Shown here: piece after piece, positions 57,315 through 64,000 of the stretch
How positions within the stretch are numbered: position 1 is the stretch's first letter
Layout: each line of letters begins with the position of its first letter
Assembly (NCBI RefSeq): GCF_028473605.1
Contig: NZ_CP097267.1
Span: 3,154,501 to 3,218,500, forward strand
Direction of reading: 5' to 3'
Length of the DNA: 64,000 nt
Source of the DNA: Acidovorax sp. NCPPB 3576
GTDB lineage: Bacteria > Pseudomonadota > Gammaproteobacteria > Burkholderiales > Burkholderiaceae_C
Made by a program: the position numbers and the translations under genes
The notes under the pieces: model-generated
The model's input: only the letters and a program-made list of their open reading frames with translations
Told to the model about the DNA's origin: nothing
The model's database searches: none

Positions 57315-57460
57315 ATTGGGCAGCCCAAGCCGAAGCCTTGATGGCCGAGGCGCAATGCCGCTCAAAGCGGGTGCGCCCATTGCAAGAAACGGTTGCTCAA
57401 GCCGGCTATCTTTTGCCGTGCTGCTCGCCAGACCCATACAAAGGTTCAGGAAATAAAAAA

Positions 57461-57487
57461 GCCTTCCAAATCTGTGATTTGGAAGGC
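57461..57487. terminator. Terminator, probably of the original tRNA gene
   Basis: GCCTTCCAAATC (57461-57472) pairs with GATTTGGAAGGC (57476-57487) around a 3-base loop, with A-run before and T-run after. It lies just past the tRNA 3' end fragment on the minus strand, where the terminator of the uninterrupted tRNA gene would have stood. Confidence 0.85.
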
Positions 57488-57504
57488 TTTTACCAATGGT
57501 TAGT

Positions 57505-57532
57505 TGGTAGGCGCGATTGGACTCGAACCATT
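57505..57532 (-). other. tRNA 3'-end fragment, probable prophage attachment site (attL)
   Basis: Read on the minus strand: T-arm AATGG-TTCGAGT-CCAAT, acceptor strand CGCGCCT, discriminator A, then CCA. The 5' three quarters of a tRNA are absent. The T-stem has one mismatch (A-A), consistent with a displaced copy. A phage that inserts in a tRNA 3' end leaves exactly this fragment on one side and the intact tRNA on the other, here expected beyond the right edge. The acceptor could be that of a tRNA-Val (GAC), a low-confidence guess. Confidence 0.75.
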
Positions 57533-57601
57533 TGTTCATAGGATTCGGGTAGGTCCATGTCGGGTTGCCCCCTGCAGCCCAACCACCGGGGACCGACACG
57601 T

Positions 57602-57642
57602 ATTCCCATCAAGTTCCCCGGGTAGTTCCCAGACGTGTTCCC
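57602..57642 (-). repeat. Four GGGAAC-type direct repeats near the attachment site
   Basis: On the minus strand GGGAAC occurs at 57637-57642, 57625-57630 and 57613-57618 and GGGAAT at 57602-57607, start-to-start spacing 12, 12 and 11 bases. They lie 70-110 bases inside the prophage and are phased at roughly one helical turn, like arm-type integrase or excisionase sites. Confidence 0.6.
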
Positions 57643-57687
57643 AGCCTTCCAGACCGCGCCCCGTGATCGAATGCGCCACCACGCCGG

Positions 57688-57846
57688 GTGCGTCAATGGC
57701 TGGCGGGAGAGCTCAAAATTCCCGATGGCGTTTGGGACGACATCAAGCGGCTGCTACGAGAGCGCGGGGGGAACGCCATCGCCGTGGTTGCAGGCTTGGA
57801 AGTGCCCCCGCCAGCCACGATTGCGCCCGAAAAAGATTCGCTTTGA
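57688..57846 (+). pseudogene. C-terminal remnant of a phage DNA-binding regulator
   Basis: From a GTG at 57688 the frame reads VRQWLAGELKIPDGVWDDIK and continues RLLRERGGNAIAVVAGLEV to a stop at 57844. This resembles the end of Cro/XRE-like small regulators (recognition helix region followed by P-x-G-VW and an RRLLxERG helix). The N-terminal helix-turn-helix part is missing, because a stop lies 27 bases upstream. Likely a broken gene; could also be a very short complete one. Confidence 0.35.
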
Positions 57847-57897
57847 ACCGGCAGCGACTGGAAAAGGGCGCGCCATGTGAGGCCTTGTGCTGCACTA

Positions 57898-57916
57898 GTG
57901 CAGACGTGTGCACACC
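57898..57916. repeat. 19-base direct repeat, copy 1
   Basis: GTGCAGACGTGTGCACACC, containing the perfect palindrome GTGTGCACAC and overlapping the palindrome TGCACTAGTGCA on its left. The identical sequence is at 59112-59130, on the other side of the accessory gene. Confidence 0.85.
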
Positions 57917-58215
57917 GAAACGGCGATCCCGTAGATCGATCTAGGCTTCGCTTGTTAGATCGTCTGTTCGCATTCAACTCAAGTTGAGATGCACACGCAT
58001 GCGCACAATAAGCCAAAGGAACACCGGAATTCCGCCCCATATCACACTTATGGGAACAGTAGCCGATGCCACAATCTGAACGCACGCTACTGTATCGATA
58101 GCAGAGATGCCAAACCTGAGTTAGTTTTCAGCTATTGAGGTACAGTTGTTTTGTTGCCTAGTCCTTATTGACGGGAGCATCATTAGCACCTATTGTTACA
58201 GAAACGCGATCAACT

Positions 58216-58244
58216 TTTTCACGTCTATTTTTTTATGCTATAAT
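58216..58244 (+). promoter_or_regulatory. Sigma-70 type promoter of the accessory gene
   Basis: Consensus -10 TATAAT at 58239-58244, with TTTTCA at 58216-58221 as -35 (4 of 6 matches) and a 17-base spacer. It is 61 bases upstream of the ATG at 58306. Confidence 0.7.
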
Positions 58245-58305
58245 AGCGGGATTTGCCAAAAAAACGCGACAAGCACAACAACAGAAAACTAGGGAATTGA
58301 GGGAC

Positions 58306-59037
58306 ATGACGACTAACGTGTACGACAGCAAGACAGGTGTTATGGCTACTGACTCGCGGTGGTCGCACATGTTCGGTTCAAGGATCTTGTATGCCGACGA
58401 TTTGGCTTACTCGAAGATTGAGCTGTACAAGTCCTCAGCCTTCATGTTCGCAGGGGATGGCGAGATGATTCAGTCTTGGAAGGATTGGATCAGTTCGTCG
58501 CCTACAGATGCTTCTGCGATGCCTGGCTACGATGGGGTGTGCGTTTGCGTTGTTGACATTCCCAGTAAAGCAGTTCGGTTCAAGCAACCGCAGGACATTA
58601 CAAAGGACGGTGGCTACTTCGCAGGTTCCGGCTCAATGCATGCCTACCTTTGCTGGTCAGTCAATGGCGATGCAAAACAGGCCGTGACGTCTGCGTCGCT
58701 AAGCGATCCTTTTTCCGGTGGGGTTGTCCGACACATTGATTTAAACGATATGTCGGGCAATTTGGACCACGGACCCGTCACGAAACAACGCATTGATGAT
58801 GTTCGTACAGCAGTTCTTGAAAGAGGTATGGTCATGACTATTGCACACAACGCAGCACCTTTTCCACTCTCTAAATTGGCCGCTAATGATGTTGAAGTGG
58901 CTAACGTCAGAGACGCCATCGCTCGAGGAGAGATTTCTCCTGCCGCCCCTTGCGATGGCATGTATACCGAGTGGACTGAGGAACAGAAAACTGAGCTGAA
59001 AGGTGTTCTTGCTGACATCTTTGGATGGCAGAGCTAA
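58306..59037 (+). CDS. Prophage accessory protein, possible proteasome-like Ntn hydrolase
   Basis: 243 residues from ATG 58306, behind TTGAGGGA. GC content is far below that of the neighbours, and the gene has its own promoter and terminator and runs opposite to the phage late genes: a typical moron. MTTNVYDSKTGVMATDSRWS and later FMFAGDGEMIQSW resemble the start of proteasome/HslV-type proteins, where Thr2 becomes the N-terminal nucleophile and the ADSR/AGDG turns follow. No signal peptide or membrane helix. The fold call is by pattern only. Confidence 0.6.
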   Translation: MTTNVYDSKTGVMATDSRWSHMFGSRILYADDLAYSKIELYKSSAFMFAGDGEMIQSWKDWISSSPTDASAMPGYDGVCVCVVDIPSKAVRFKQPQDITKDGGYFAGSGSMHAYLCWSVNGDAKQAVTSASLSDPFSGGVVRHIDLNDMSGNLDHGPVTKQRIDDVRTAVLERGMVMTIAHNAAPFPLSKLAANDVEVANVRDAIARGEISPAAPCDGMYTEWTEEQKTELKGVLADIFGWQS

Positions 59038-59058
59038 GAGTTCAGTCCATTAAAAAAG

Positions 59059-59080
59059 GCCCGCTCCGTGCGGGCTTTTT
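59059..59080 (+). terminator. Terminator of the accessory gene
   Basis: GCCCGC (59059-59064), loop TCCGT, GCGGGC (59070-59075), then TTTTT. An A-run before the stem lets it work from the minus strand as well, at the end of the phage late transcript. Confidence 0.9.
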
Positions 59081-59097
59081 CTTTTGTCAGGCTGTAT

Positions 59098-59316
59098 TCA
59101 CTTTGGTGCTGGTGCAGACGTGTGCACACCACCCCGGCGCTCCTCGATATCGAGGATCTCATTGAGTTGGTCGCTCACCTGGCCATACCACCCTCGGCAG
59201 GTGGCAATCCAGGCGGCGGTATCTCGCTCGCTTACGAAGCCGCCGGCATCGTCAGCGGTAGATCCGGCAGCGGGCGCTGACTGCACGGCAAGGGAAGACA
59301 TCACACAAGTCGTCAA
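59098..59316 (-). CDS. Small phage protein downstream of the endolysin, uncertain
   Basis: Frame of 72 codons from a TTG at 59316 (GTG at 59304 and ATG at 59301 are in frame), starting 3 bases past the endolysin stop. It reads ...ERDTAAWIATCRGWYGQVSDQLNEILDIEERRG..., which looks protein-like and helical. No ribosome binding site or known family. Its end contains the second copy of the 19-base repeat. Confidence 0.4.
   Translation of the reverse strand: MTTCVMSSLAVQSAPAAGSTADDAGGFVSERDTAAWIATCRGWYGQVSDQLNEILDIEERRGGVHTSAPAPK
59112..59130. repeat. 19-base direct repeat, copy 2
   Basis: Identical to 57898-57916 (GTGCAGACGTGTGCACACC); here preceded by a G, so the outer bases also form GGTG...CACC. 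The two copies bracket 1.2 kb containing the accessory gene. Confidence 0.85.
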
Positions 59317-59319
59317 GTG

Positions 59320-60426
59320 TCAGCCGCCGGCAATCTTCGAATCGCTCTTACGCTGGCTGGAAAAGCTCGTCCCCAGCCAGTAGGCCCCAATCACACCTAG
59401 CAGCGCCAGGATGGCAGTGACGATCTGGATGCGCAGGGTGTCGTTGTAAACGTCGGGGTGCACGAAAAGCATGTCCAGCAGGATTAATAGCGGCATCAGC
59501 AGGAAGCCGGCGCTTACCCAAAACGCGGGGTTGAGCCAGAAGCCGGGTGCGTTCGGCTGCAGATAGACCGCATTGGCCTCACGCGCTGCAGTGATGCCAC
59601 CTCCAACCTCTTCCAGCCGGAACCATTGCGCTTCGATTGCCGCCTTTGCCGCGGCGGCAGCTTCTGGGTCGGCCTCGATGGTTTCCATCAGCTCTTGCTC
59701 GTTCCGGGCTCCGATAGCCTCCTTGGCCGCAGACACGACGATCTCAGCCGCCTTGATGTTGCGCTCCGAGGTTTCCGAGCCGCTGGAAAACAGTTTGCCC
59801 AGCTTGGGCACCAGGTCGATGAGGGATGGCAGGACGGCGGCAATGAATGGAGTCACAAGAACCTCCTTAGGTTGATCGAGGTTGATTGGTTGGCTGATGA
59901 GGTCCAGCGGGACGGAAATGGTTTCAGACGGCTCTGGCGCATAGGTGCCTCCATATTCCTCATACTCTTGCCGGGCTTGCGCTATGGTCACGACGGGTTG
60001 GCCGTATGGGCTCCCTGGCAGGCTCGCCCATTCCCGGTTGCATTTGCGCACCGCGTCTTCAAAACGACCAGAGAGCACATCATCAAGCGCTTTGCGGCCC
60101 TTGATGAGCGCGACGGCGCCCAGGTCCTGGTTGGACGGGCTGAAGTCTGCAAAGCCGTACTGCTTTACCAGGCCATCCCAAGTGCGCAAGAGGAACTGGT
60201 AGGCCCCGGCCGCCGTGCTGGTGATGGGCGTGCCGCCCAGCTTGCGGGTGATGGCCTGTCGCGGGTGGTCGGCGAAGCTGTCGAACAACCCACCGCCGAA
60301 CATGACGCGATAGCCATCCTCCCCGGCTGTGCCTTCGCCGTGGCGGAGCATCCGCAGGAATGCGCGCACGTTGCCGTGCGTCAGGGCCTCGACGAGCGCT
60401 ATGGGGTCGTGGGTCGGGGCGATCAT
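59320..60426 (-). CDS. Lambda R-type endolysin fused to a C-terminal membrane domain
   Basis: 368 residues. Residues about 18-160 follow the lambda R transglycosylase closely: LRHGEGT (catalytic Glu about 31), GYRVMFGGGLF, FADHPRQAI, STAAGAYQFLLRTW, DFSPSNQDL, and REWASLPGSPYGQ. The remaining about 200 residues are not endolysin-like: an amphipathic acidic/Ala-rich part (SERNIKAAEIVVSAAKEAIGA...) and two strong membrane helices (about 300-322, 332-352). Lysin and membrane anchor or holin functions may be joined in one protein. It overlaps the next upstream gene by 4 bases. Confidence 0.88.
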   Translation of the reverse strand: MIAPTHDPIALVEALTHGNVRAFLRMLRHGEGTAGEDGYRVMFGGGLFDSFADHPRQAITRKLGGTPITSTAAGAYQFLLRTWDGLVKQYGFADFSPSNQDLGAVALIKGRKALDDVLSGRFEDAVRKCNREWASLPGSPYGQPVVTIAQARQEYEEYGGTYAPEPSETISVPLDLISQPINLDQPKEVLVTPFIAAVLPSLIDLVPKLGKLFSSGSETSERNIKAAEIVVSAAKEAIGARNEQELMETIEADPEAAAAAKAAIEAQWFRLEEVGGGITAAREANAVYLQPNAPGFWLNPAFWVSAGFLLMPLLILLDMLFVHPDVYNDTLRIQIVTAILALLGVIGAYWLGTSFSSQRKSDSKIAGG

Positions 60427-60740
60427 TTACGACTCCCCGGCTCGGCAGCCCGACCGCGAAGAATGGCTAGGGATTCCTTGATCTCCTGGTTGCTTTTTTG
60501 GAGGTCGGACACTTGGGTCTTGATCTCCTTCAGGGCGTCCTTAGTGGACTCACGGTCCTTGTCGGCCAGGACTTCGACCTGCGCGATGCGGCCGTCTTGC
60601 TTGACCTGATCTTCGCGGTAGCCGCCGTAGGCCGTGGCCACGCCGACGATAAAGACCAGCGTCTGGATGATGGTCCCGGTGCTGACGGTTGGATCGAATT
60701 TCATGAAGCGTCCGGGTTGTTGGATAGTTGATCTGGTCAT
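60423..60740 (-). CDS. Small phage membrane protein with a coiled coil (lysis cassette)
   Basis: 105 residues (or 93 from an internal ATG at 60704). One membrane helix (TIIQTLVFIVGVATAYGGY, about 23-42) followed by a charged coiled coil (VKQDGRIAQVEVLADKDRES...SDLQKSNQEIKESLAIL). Size, topology and position fit a holin-like or Rz-like accessory protein. It overlaps both neighbours by 4 bases. Confidence 0.7.
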   Translation of the reverse strand: MTRSTIQQPGRFMKFDPTVSTGTIIQTLVFIVGVATAYGGYREDQVKQDGRIAQVEVLADKDRESTKDALKEIKTQVSDLQKSNQEIKESLAILRGRAAEPGSRK

Positions 60741-61123
60741 CGGTTGCTCCTATCGATGGCGGCGACCAGCAGCACCGCCAATCTGTCGCTGGCCGCTTGG
60801 GAGCGGTGCACGCTGTCGATGAGGTCTTCGGGCCCGCGGTAGTCCTCGCCCCAGCCAGCGTGCTGTAGGCCAAGGTCGTGGGCCACAGACAAGGTGATGG
60901 CGTTGAGTGCAGCGGCGTGCACCACCCAAGGCTCCTGGTCGCCGTAGATCTCCACCGTGGTCGCTGGCGCGCCAGCATGCGCTGCAGGCGCTTCGCCGCC
61001 CCCACCGCCGCAGCCCGCCAGCAGGCCGAGTACAGCGGTGGAGACCAGGGCACGCCGGGAGATTTTGGGCGTAAAAAAACCCGCCGTGGCGGGTTGTGCT
61101 GGATTGTGAGGTGAGCAGATCAC
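60737..61123 (-). CDS. Phage lipoprotein of unknown function (lysis cassette)
   Basis: 128 residues from a GTG at 61123 with a GGAGGA ribosome binding site. Twin-Arg (ISRRALVSTAVLGLLAGC) and lipobox LLAGC give lipidation at about residue 37. The mature part is Gly/Ala-rich and then reads VEIYGDQEPWVVHAAALNAITLSVAHDLG. Possibly the outer-membrane partner of a spanin-like pair, but it is longer than usual Rz1. A terminator lies inside the frame just after the start. Confidence 0.6.
   Translation of the reverse strand: MICSPHNPAQPATAGFFTPKISRRALVSTAVLGLLAGCGGGGGEAPAAHAGAPATTVEIYGDQEPWVVHAAALNAITLSVAHDLGLQHAGWGEDYRGPEDLIDSVHRSQAASDRLAVLLVAAIDRSNR
61071..61093 (-). terminator. Terminator-like hairpin within the start of the lipoprotein gene
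   Basis: On the minus strand CCCGC-CACG-GCGGG followed by TTTTTTT. It separates the tail genes from most of the lysis genes. Confidence 0.7.
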
Positions 61124-61347
61124 GGGGCGTCCTCCGGCGGCGCATCCCGCCACCGGATGTCCTCGAAAAGAGGTTGCATCGGGTCGTCTTCGGCCCAGCC
61201 AATCAGCCGCTTTCCTGCCGCGTTGATTTCATAATTCCGGGTTTCGAACATTCCCGGAATGCCAGAAATATCCCACTCCATTCCATCGGGGATGGTGATA
61301 TTACTGATAACCACATTTTCCTCATTCACTTGAATATAGTGCGGCAT
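61120..61347 (-). CDS. Small phage protein, function unknown
   Basis: 75 residues: MPHYIQVNEENVVISNITIP... with an acidic, tryptophan-containing end. It lies between tail-fibre genes and the lysis cassette, where tail-fibre assembly proteins are often found, and overlaps the lipoprotein GTG by 4 bases. No family recognised. Confidence 0.75.
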   Translation of the reverse strand: MPHYIQVNEENVVISNITIPDGMEWDISGIPGMFETRNYEINAAGKRLIGWAEDDPMQPLFEDIRWRDAPPEDAP

Positions 61348-61357
61348 GGTCTGACCC

Positions 61358-61918
61358 TCAGTTAAAGATGACGATTTCCCAATTGATTTTCACGGTGGAG
61401 GCCCCTCCTCCGGTGTTGAAAACAATCGAATTTGCATTCAGCGTTGGAATGATCGAGCAGTCACCGCTGCCATATGTGCCGCCAGATTCAACCGTCACAC
61501 CGAGAATATTTACTTGGCATCGGGCAGGATCGACAGTTGGGAGCGAGCTTGAGATCGTTGTGCTGATGCTCGGCTGCCCTTGAGCCATCCCACGCAAAAC
61601 GGTGACGTTTGCATATTCGACCACCTCCCAAGCGATGTAAGCCCCAGCCAAACCGGGCTGCGAAGAAATGGCAATCGCCGCCCTGTCAAGCAGGAGATTG
61701 GTAGTGCCATTGAGCGCAATTCTTCCCATCGGCAGAATGGAGTTATCGAGCATTCTTTCGATAACCCCATTGAGCTTCACACTGGCTTTTGCAACTTCGA
61801 CGGCGGCGGGCAAAGGAATGTTGTATTGACCAGTGCCGTTGCTCCCCGTGTAGAAAGTGCCACGCTGAGAATATTTGACGCCCTCGCCCTTCATGAGGTT
61901 GAAATTGGAAGTTGCCAT
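61358..61918 (-). CDS. Phage tail or receptor-binding protein, function unknown
   Basis: 186 residues, beta-rich and Ser/Thr/Gly-rich (YTGSNGTGQYNIPLPAAVEVAKA... and TVESGGTYGSGDCSIIPTL). No membrane helix. It shares one base with the end of the tail-fibre gene upstream. Its GC content is lower than that of the host genes. Possibly a tip domain or a chaperone of the tail fibre. Confidence 0.7.
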   Translation of the reverse strand: MATSNFNLMKGEGVKYSQRGTFYTGSNGTGQYNIPLPAAVEVAKASVKLNGVIERMLDNSILPMGRIALNGTTNLLLDRAAIAISSQPGLAGAYIAWEVVEYANVTVLRGMAQGQPSISTTISSSLPTVDPARCQVNILGVTVESGGTYGSGDCSIIPTLNANSIVFNTGGGASTVKINWEIVIFN

Positions 61919-63297
61919 TATTCAATCATCCATGCGTCGTTAAACAGGTTATAGAAAAATCCGAATCGACTGAATTGCTTATTGAGCTTCACATTGTCAT
62001 TTGTAGCGGACAAATAAACTCCATTCCCCATAATCGGCTTGTCTTTGTAGAAGACCGCGTTATCGATCCGGGAATTGGTATAGAAGTAAGTTCTATCGCC
62101 GTCCTCTGGCAGTTCCGGCAAATACCAAAGACCGGCCGCAGTATTCAACGATGTGGCAATATGATTAACACGGTTATTGCCCAGCTGCGTATTGCCATAC
62201 ATATCGCCGCCGGACGCCGTCAGCGTTGACGAGGGCAACGCTCCAGTGGGCTTCCACCGGCCCCAGGTCGCGCCTACCTTTTTCCTCGCGAAGCGCAGTC
62301 CCACCCCCAGGGCGTTCCCTACCACGCTGGGTACAGCGGTTTGCGTCGCGCGGATGCCTGCACCTGCCCCGAAGCCCAGCGTCTCTACCACCCAGTCGTA
62401 AGACGTGCCCCAGCCCGCGCTGGCAGAGTTGGCTGTGATCACGGGCAGGTGCGTGGTTGCATAGGCGCTGTTGACGCCGGTGATGACCGTCACGCTGTTG
62501 AGCGGCGCGAGGTCCGCGTCCGTGTAAGTGCCGGCGGCTATGGTCTGCACGCCCGCTGCCGCCCCGTTGGCGGCCAGCACAAGCCGCCAGCTGGCCAGCG
62601 TGCCCGCGCCCATGGTGGCGTTGACCTGCAGGGTGATCTGACCCGTGCTGCGGTCGTGCGCAGTCACCGGCCCGGCCATCCAGATGGAGGTGTCCGCCGT
62701 GCTGACCGCCGACACGTACTGGCCGACCGCAAAGGACTTGCCCGCCTCGATCGCGAAGACCTTCGCGCCCAGACCGATCGTCAGGCTGGTGGTGCTGGTG
62801 GACTCGAAGGCGAAAGCGGCCAGGCTCAGGGCAGTGTCCCGCGCTCCTTCGGCTCCGGTTCGCGCTGTTTCCGCGCCAGTGCGGGCCGTCTCGGCACCGG
62901 TGCGCGCCGTGCCCGCGAGGCCCGCCTGCGAGTCGGCCGCGTCGCGCGCTGCCTCGGCGCCGGTGCGCGCCGTCTCTGCGCCCGTGCGCGCGGTGCTGGC
63001 CAGGCCGGCCTGAGTGGTGGCGGTGCCCGCTGCATTGTTCGCCGTGTTGCGGTAGCCCATGGCCAGGTCGGCCTGTGCGGTGGCCGTGGCTGCCGAAACA
63101 TCCGCAGCCACGGCCCGCTCGTTTGCGGCCGTGGCGTTCTGGTATGCGTTGGCGCCCAGGTCATTTGCCTGCGGCACAAAGGCCACCTGTGCCGCGACGG
63201 TGGCAAAACCCTTGGCGTTGAAATCCGCTGGCGTGTCGGTCGGCAGCGGCGCCGGAGGCAGCACGTCGATGATCGGCGGGGAAACGATGGCGGTCAT
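61918..63297 (-). CDS. Phage tail fibre protein
   Basis: 459 residues. An N-terminal attachment region (1-60), then an Ala/Thr-rich helical rod (about 60-160) with at least five copies of a TARTGAE heptad, then a beta-rich shaft (TSTTSLTIGLGAKVFAIEAGKSFAVGQYV) and a distal region (GATWGRWKPTGALPSSTLTASGGDM...) ending in an aromatic FFYNLFNDAWMIE. The domain order is typical of trimeric fibres. GC content falls toward the 3' end, the host-range part. Confidence 0.85.
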   Translation of the reverse strand: MTAIVSPPIIDVLPPAPLPTDTPADFNAKGFATVAAQVAFVPQANDLGANAYQNATAANERAVAADVSAATATAQADLAMGYRNTANNAAGTATTQAGLASTARTGAETARTGAEAARDAADSQAGLAGTARTGAETARTGAETARTGAEGARDTALSLAAFAFESTSTTSLTIGLGAKVFAIEAGKSFAVGQYVSAVSTADTSIWMAGPVTAHDRSTGQITLQVNATMGAGTLASWRLVLAANGAAAGVQTIAAGTYTDADLAPLNSVTVITGVNSAYATTHLPVITANSASAGWGTSYDWVVETLGFGAGAGIRATQTAVPSVVGNALGVGLRFARKKVGATWGRWKPTGALPSSTLTASGGDMYGNTQLGNNRVNHIATSLNTAAGLWYLPELPEDGDRTYFYTNSRIDNAVFYKDKPIMGNGVYLSATNDNVKLNKQFSRFGFFYNLFNDAWMIE

Positions 63298-64000
63298 GTC
63301 AGCCCTTCCAGCTCCAGTTCGGAGTCTGCGTAGTCGTAGTAGGAAATCACGATGTCAAAGGACTTGTAGAAGCCGTAGACCGTGGTCGATTCGTAGCGGC
63401 CGGAGCCGATCCAAAGGCATGGCTTGGCGCGCACCTCGGCCAGGAAGGCGTTGAATGCATCCACTTCGGCCGCTGTCAGCAGGAGCGAGAAGCTGGCGCG
63501 CTTTGCGAACGCGCGCTCGACCACCACCACGTCACCGAACTCCGTGCGCTCCTTGCGGCTGTAGTCTTGGATGCCCACCCGCGCGCCGGACTTGACCCCC
63601 AGCCCGAAAGTGCGCAACTGGCCCAGCAGCAACACGCCCACCGCCAGCAGCGCACTGCCAGTGAAGTCGATCAGCACGTCAGCGCCGGGGAAGCTGGGGA
63701 TGTCCATCAAAACGGCCTGCGTGGCCGCGCGGCGCTCCCCGAAGAACCACTCCCACCATCCCACCGAGACAGGCACGCGGGAGAGATCCACCGTCTTGTC
63801 ATACACCGTCCCGTAGGTGGGATCGATCACGCGCACGCGCATGCTCGTCGCCCCTATGAGATTGAGCGCGGACAGAGATGTGATCGCCTGGCCCGGCCGC
63901 AGCCGGTACTGGATGGTGGACGCCTGCGCGGTCTGCGAACTCACCGAGCGGTCGAAGACCTTCCAGCGGTTCGTGGCGCCCACCTCCACCCAGAAGCCCG
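63294..64000 (-). CDS. Phage tail protein, N-terminus outside the window
   Basis: The frame is open to base 64000 (GFWVEVGATNRWKVFD...), so the 5' end lies beyond the window. About 235 residues are visible. A beta-sandwich-like part with RPGQAITSLSALNLIGATSMRVRV and YDKTVDLS is followed by a domain in which a long frame ending FDIVISYYDYADSELELEGLT closes the protein. It is likely a tail-tip or baseplate hub component acting next to the fibre gene, which it overlaps by 4 bases. Confidence 0.75.
   Translation of the reverse strand, partial: GFWVEVGATNRWKVFDRSVSSQTAQASTIQYRLRPGQAITSLSALNLIGATSMRVRVIDPTYGTVYDKTVDLSRVPVSVGWWEWFFGERRAATQAVLMDIPSFPGADVLIDFTGSALLAVGVLLLGQLRTFGLGVKSGARVGIQDYSRKERTEFGDVVVVERAFAKRASFSLLLTAAEVDAFNAFLAEVRAKPCLWIGSGRYESTTVYGFYKSFDIVISYYDYADSELELEGLT

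Larger units (their letters stand above)
57847..58305. other. 459 bases, AT-rich upstream region of the accessory gene
   Basis: No supported gene. It holds the palindrome TGCACTAGTGCA (57891-57902), the first copy of a 19-base repeat and the promoter described separately. GC content drops clearly after about 57950. Confidence 0.5.
57505..64000. mobile_element. Prophage, left part only
   Basis: Begins at the tRNA fragment. Contains, from left, an AT-rich accessory segment (57847-59080) and then, on the minus strand, lysis genes (endolysin, a small membrane protein, a lipoprotein) and tail genes up to the window edge. Order right to left tail, lysis, accessory is normal for the late end of a lambda-like or tailed prophage. 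No integrase is visible; it is expected near the other end or lost. Confidence 0.88.

Noticed and set aside
57505..57532. Complete tRNA gene
   Set aside because: Only the T-arm and acceptor 3' strand are present; the sequence to the right shows no anticodon arm, D-arm or acceptor 5' strand.
60737..61123. SGNH/GDSL esterase for the phage lipoprotein, suggested by VEIYGDQ
   Set aside because: The expected Ser after GD is replaced by Gln and no later SGNH block is present.
1..64000. CRISPR arrays, rRNA genes, IS elements with transposase
   Set aside because: Looked for by eye; no regularly spaced 25-40 base repeats, rRNA signatures or transposase frames were found.

Overview
The window reads as a GC-rich betaproteobacterial chromosome of the family Comamonadaceae, most like Acidovorax or Paracidovorax. 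The evidence is the gene neighbourhoods (mdh / GntR regulator / sdhCDAB-sdhE / gltA in one block; ribB-type fusion / ribH / nusB; a biotin-independent malonate decarboxylase cluster; cyoABCD with a SURF1 gene and a RegBA two-component system), the strong G/C third-position bias, and the many 4-bp ATGA-type gene overlaps. The species call is inference.

Layout. 1-4650: end of a FUSC-type membrane protein, a lipoprotein hydrolase, an SDR dehydrogenase and a LysR regulator. 4846-12458: malonate uptake and decarboxylation (MatC-like carrier, mdcACDEGBH). 12600-16393: GST, DUF427 protein, a tandem repeat carrying DnaA boxes, a 2Fe-2S ferredoxin and a DUF2235 hydrolase. 16541-18711: riboflavin genes and nusB. 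18818-22664: aminotransferase, ybgC, tolQRA. 22899-32038: an MFS/MHS transporter, the cytochrome bo-type quinol oxidase operon with SURF1, RegB/RegA, and a BON-like periplasmic protein.

32841-44675 is the most unusual part. It is a single-direction cluster preceded by an AT-rich leader. It encodes a one-module NRPS (unassigned N-terminus, adenylation, carrier and thioester-reductase domains), an aldo/keto reductase, a PAPS-type sulfotransferase, an HK97-fold shell protein that looks like a natural-product (family 3) encapsulin, an MFS exporter, both parts of a PAPS-forming system (cysD and a cysN-cysC fusion) and a DAO-type flavin oxidase. The simplest reading is that an amino acid is activated, reduced to an aldehyde and then an alcohol, sulfated with locally made PAPS, and exported, with a protein nanocompartment involved in one of the steps.

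44827-57216 is central carbon metabolism: acnB, a CitE-like lyase, a trans-aconitate methyltransferase, mdh, a divergent GntR/HutC regulator beside a perfect palindrome, sdhCDAB, sdhE and gltA.

57505-64000 is the left part of a prophage. It begins at a duplicated tRNA 3' end (attachment site), continues through an AT-rich accessory gene with its own promoter and terminator (possible proteasome-like Ntn hydrolase), and then a lysis cassette and tail genes on the minus strand. The prophage runs off the right edge. No rRNA, intact tRNA or CRISPR array was seen.
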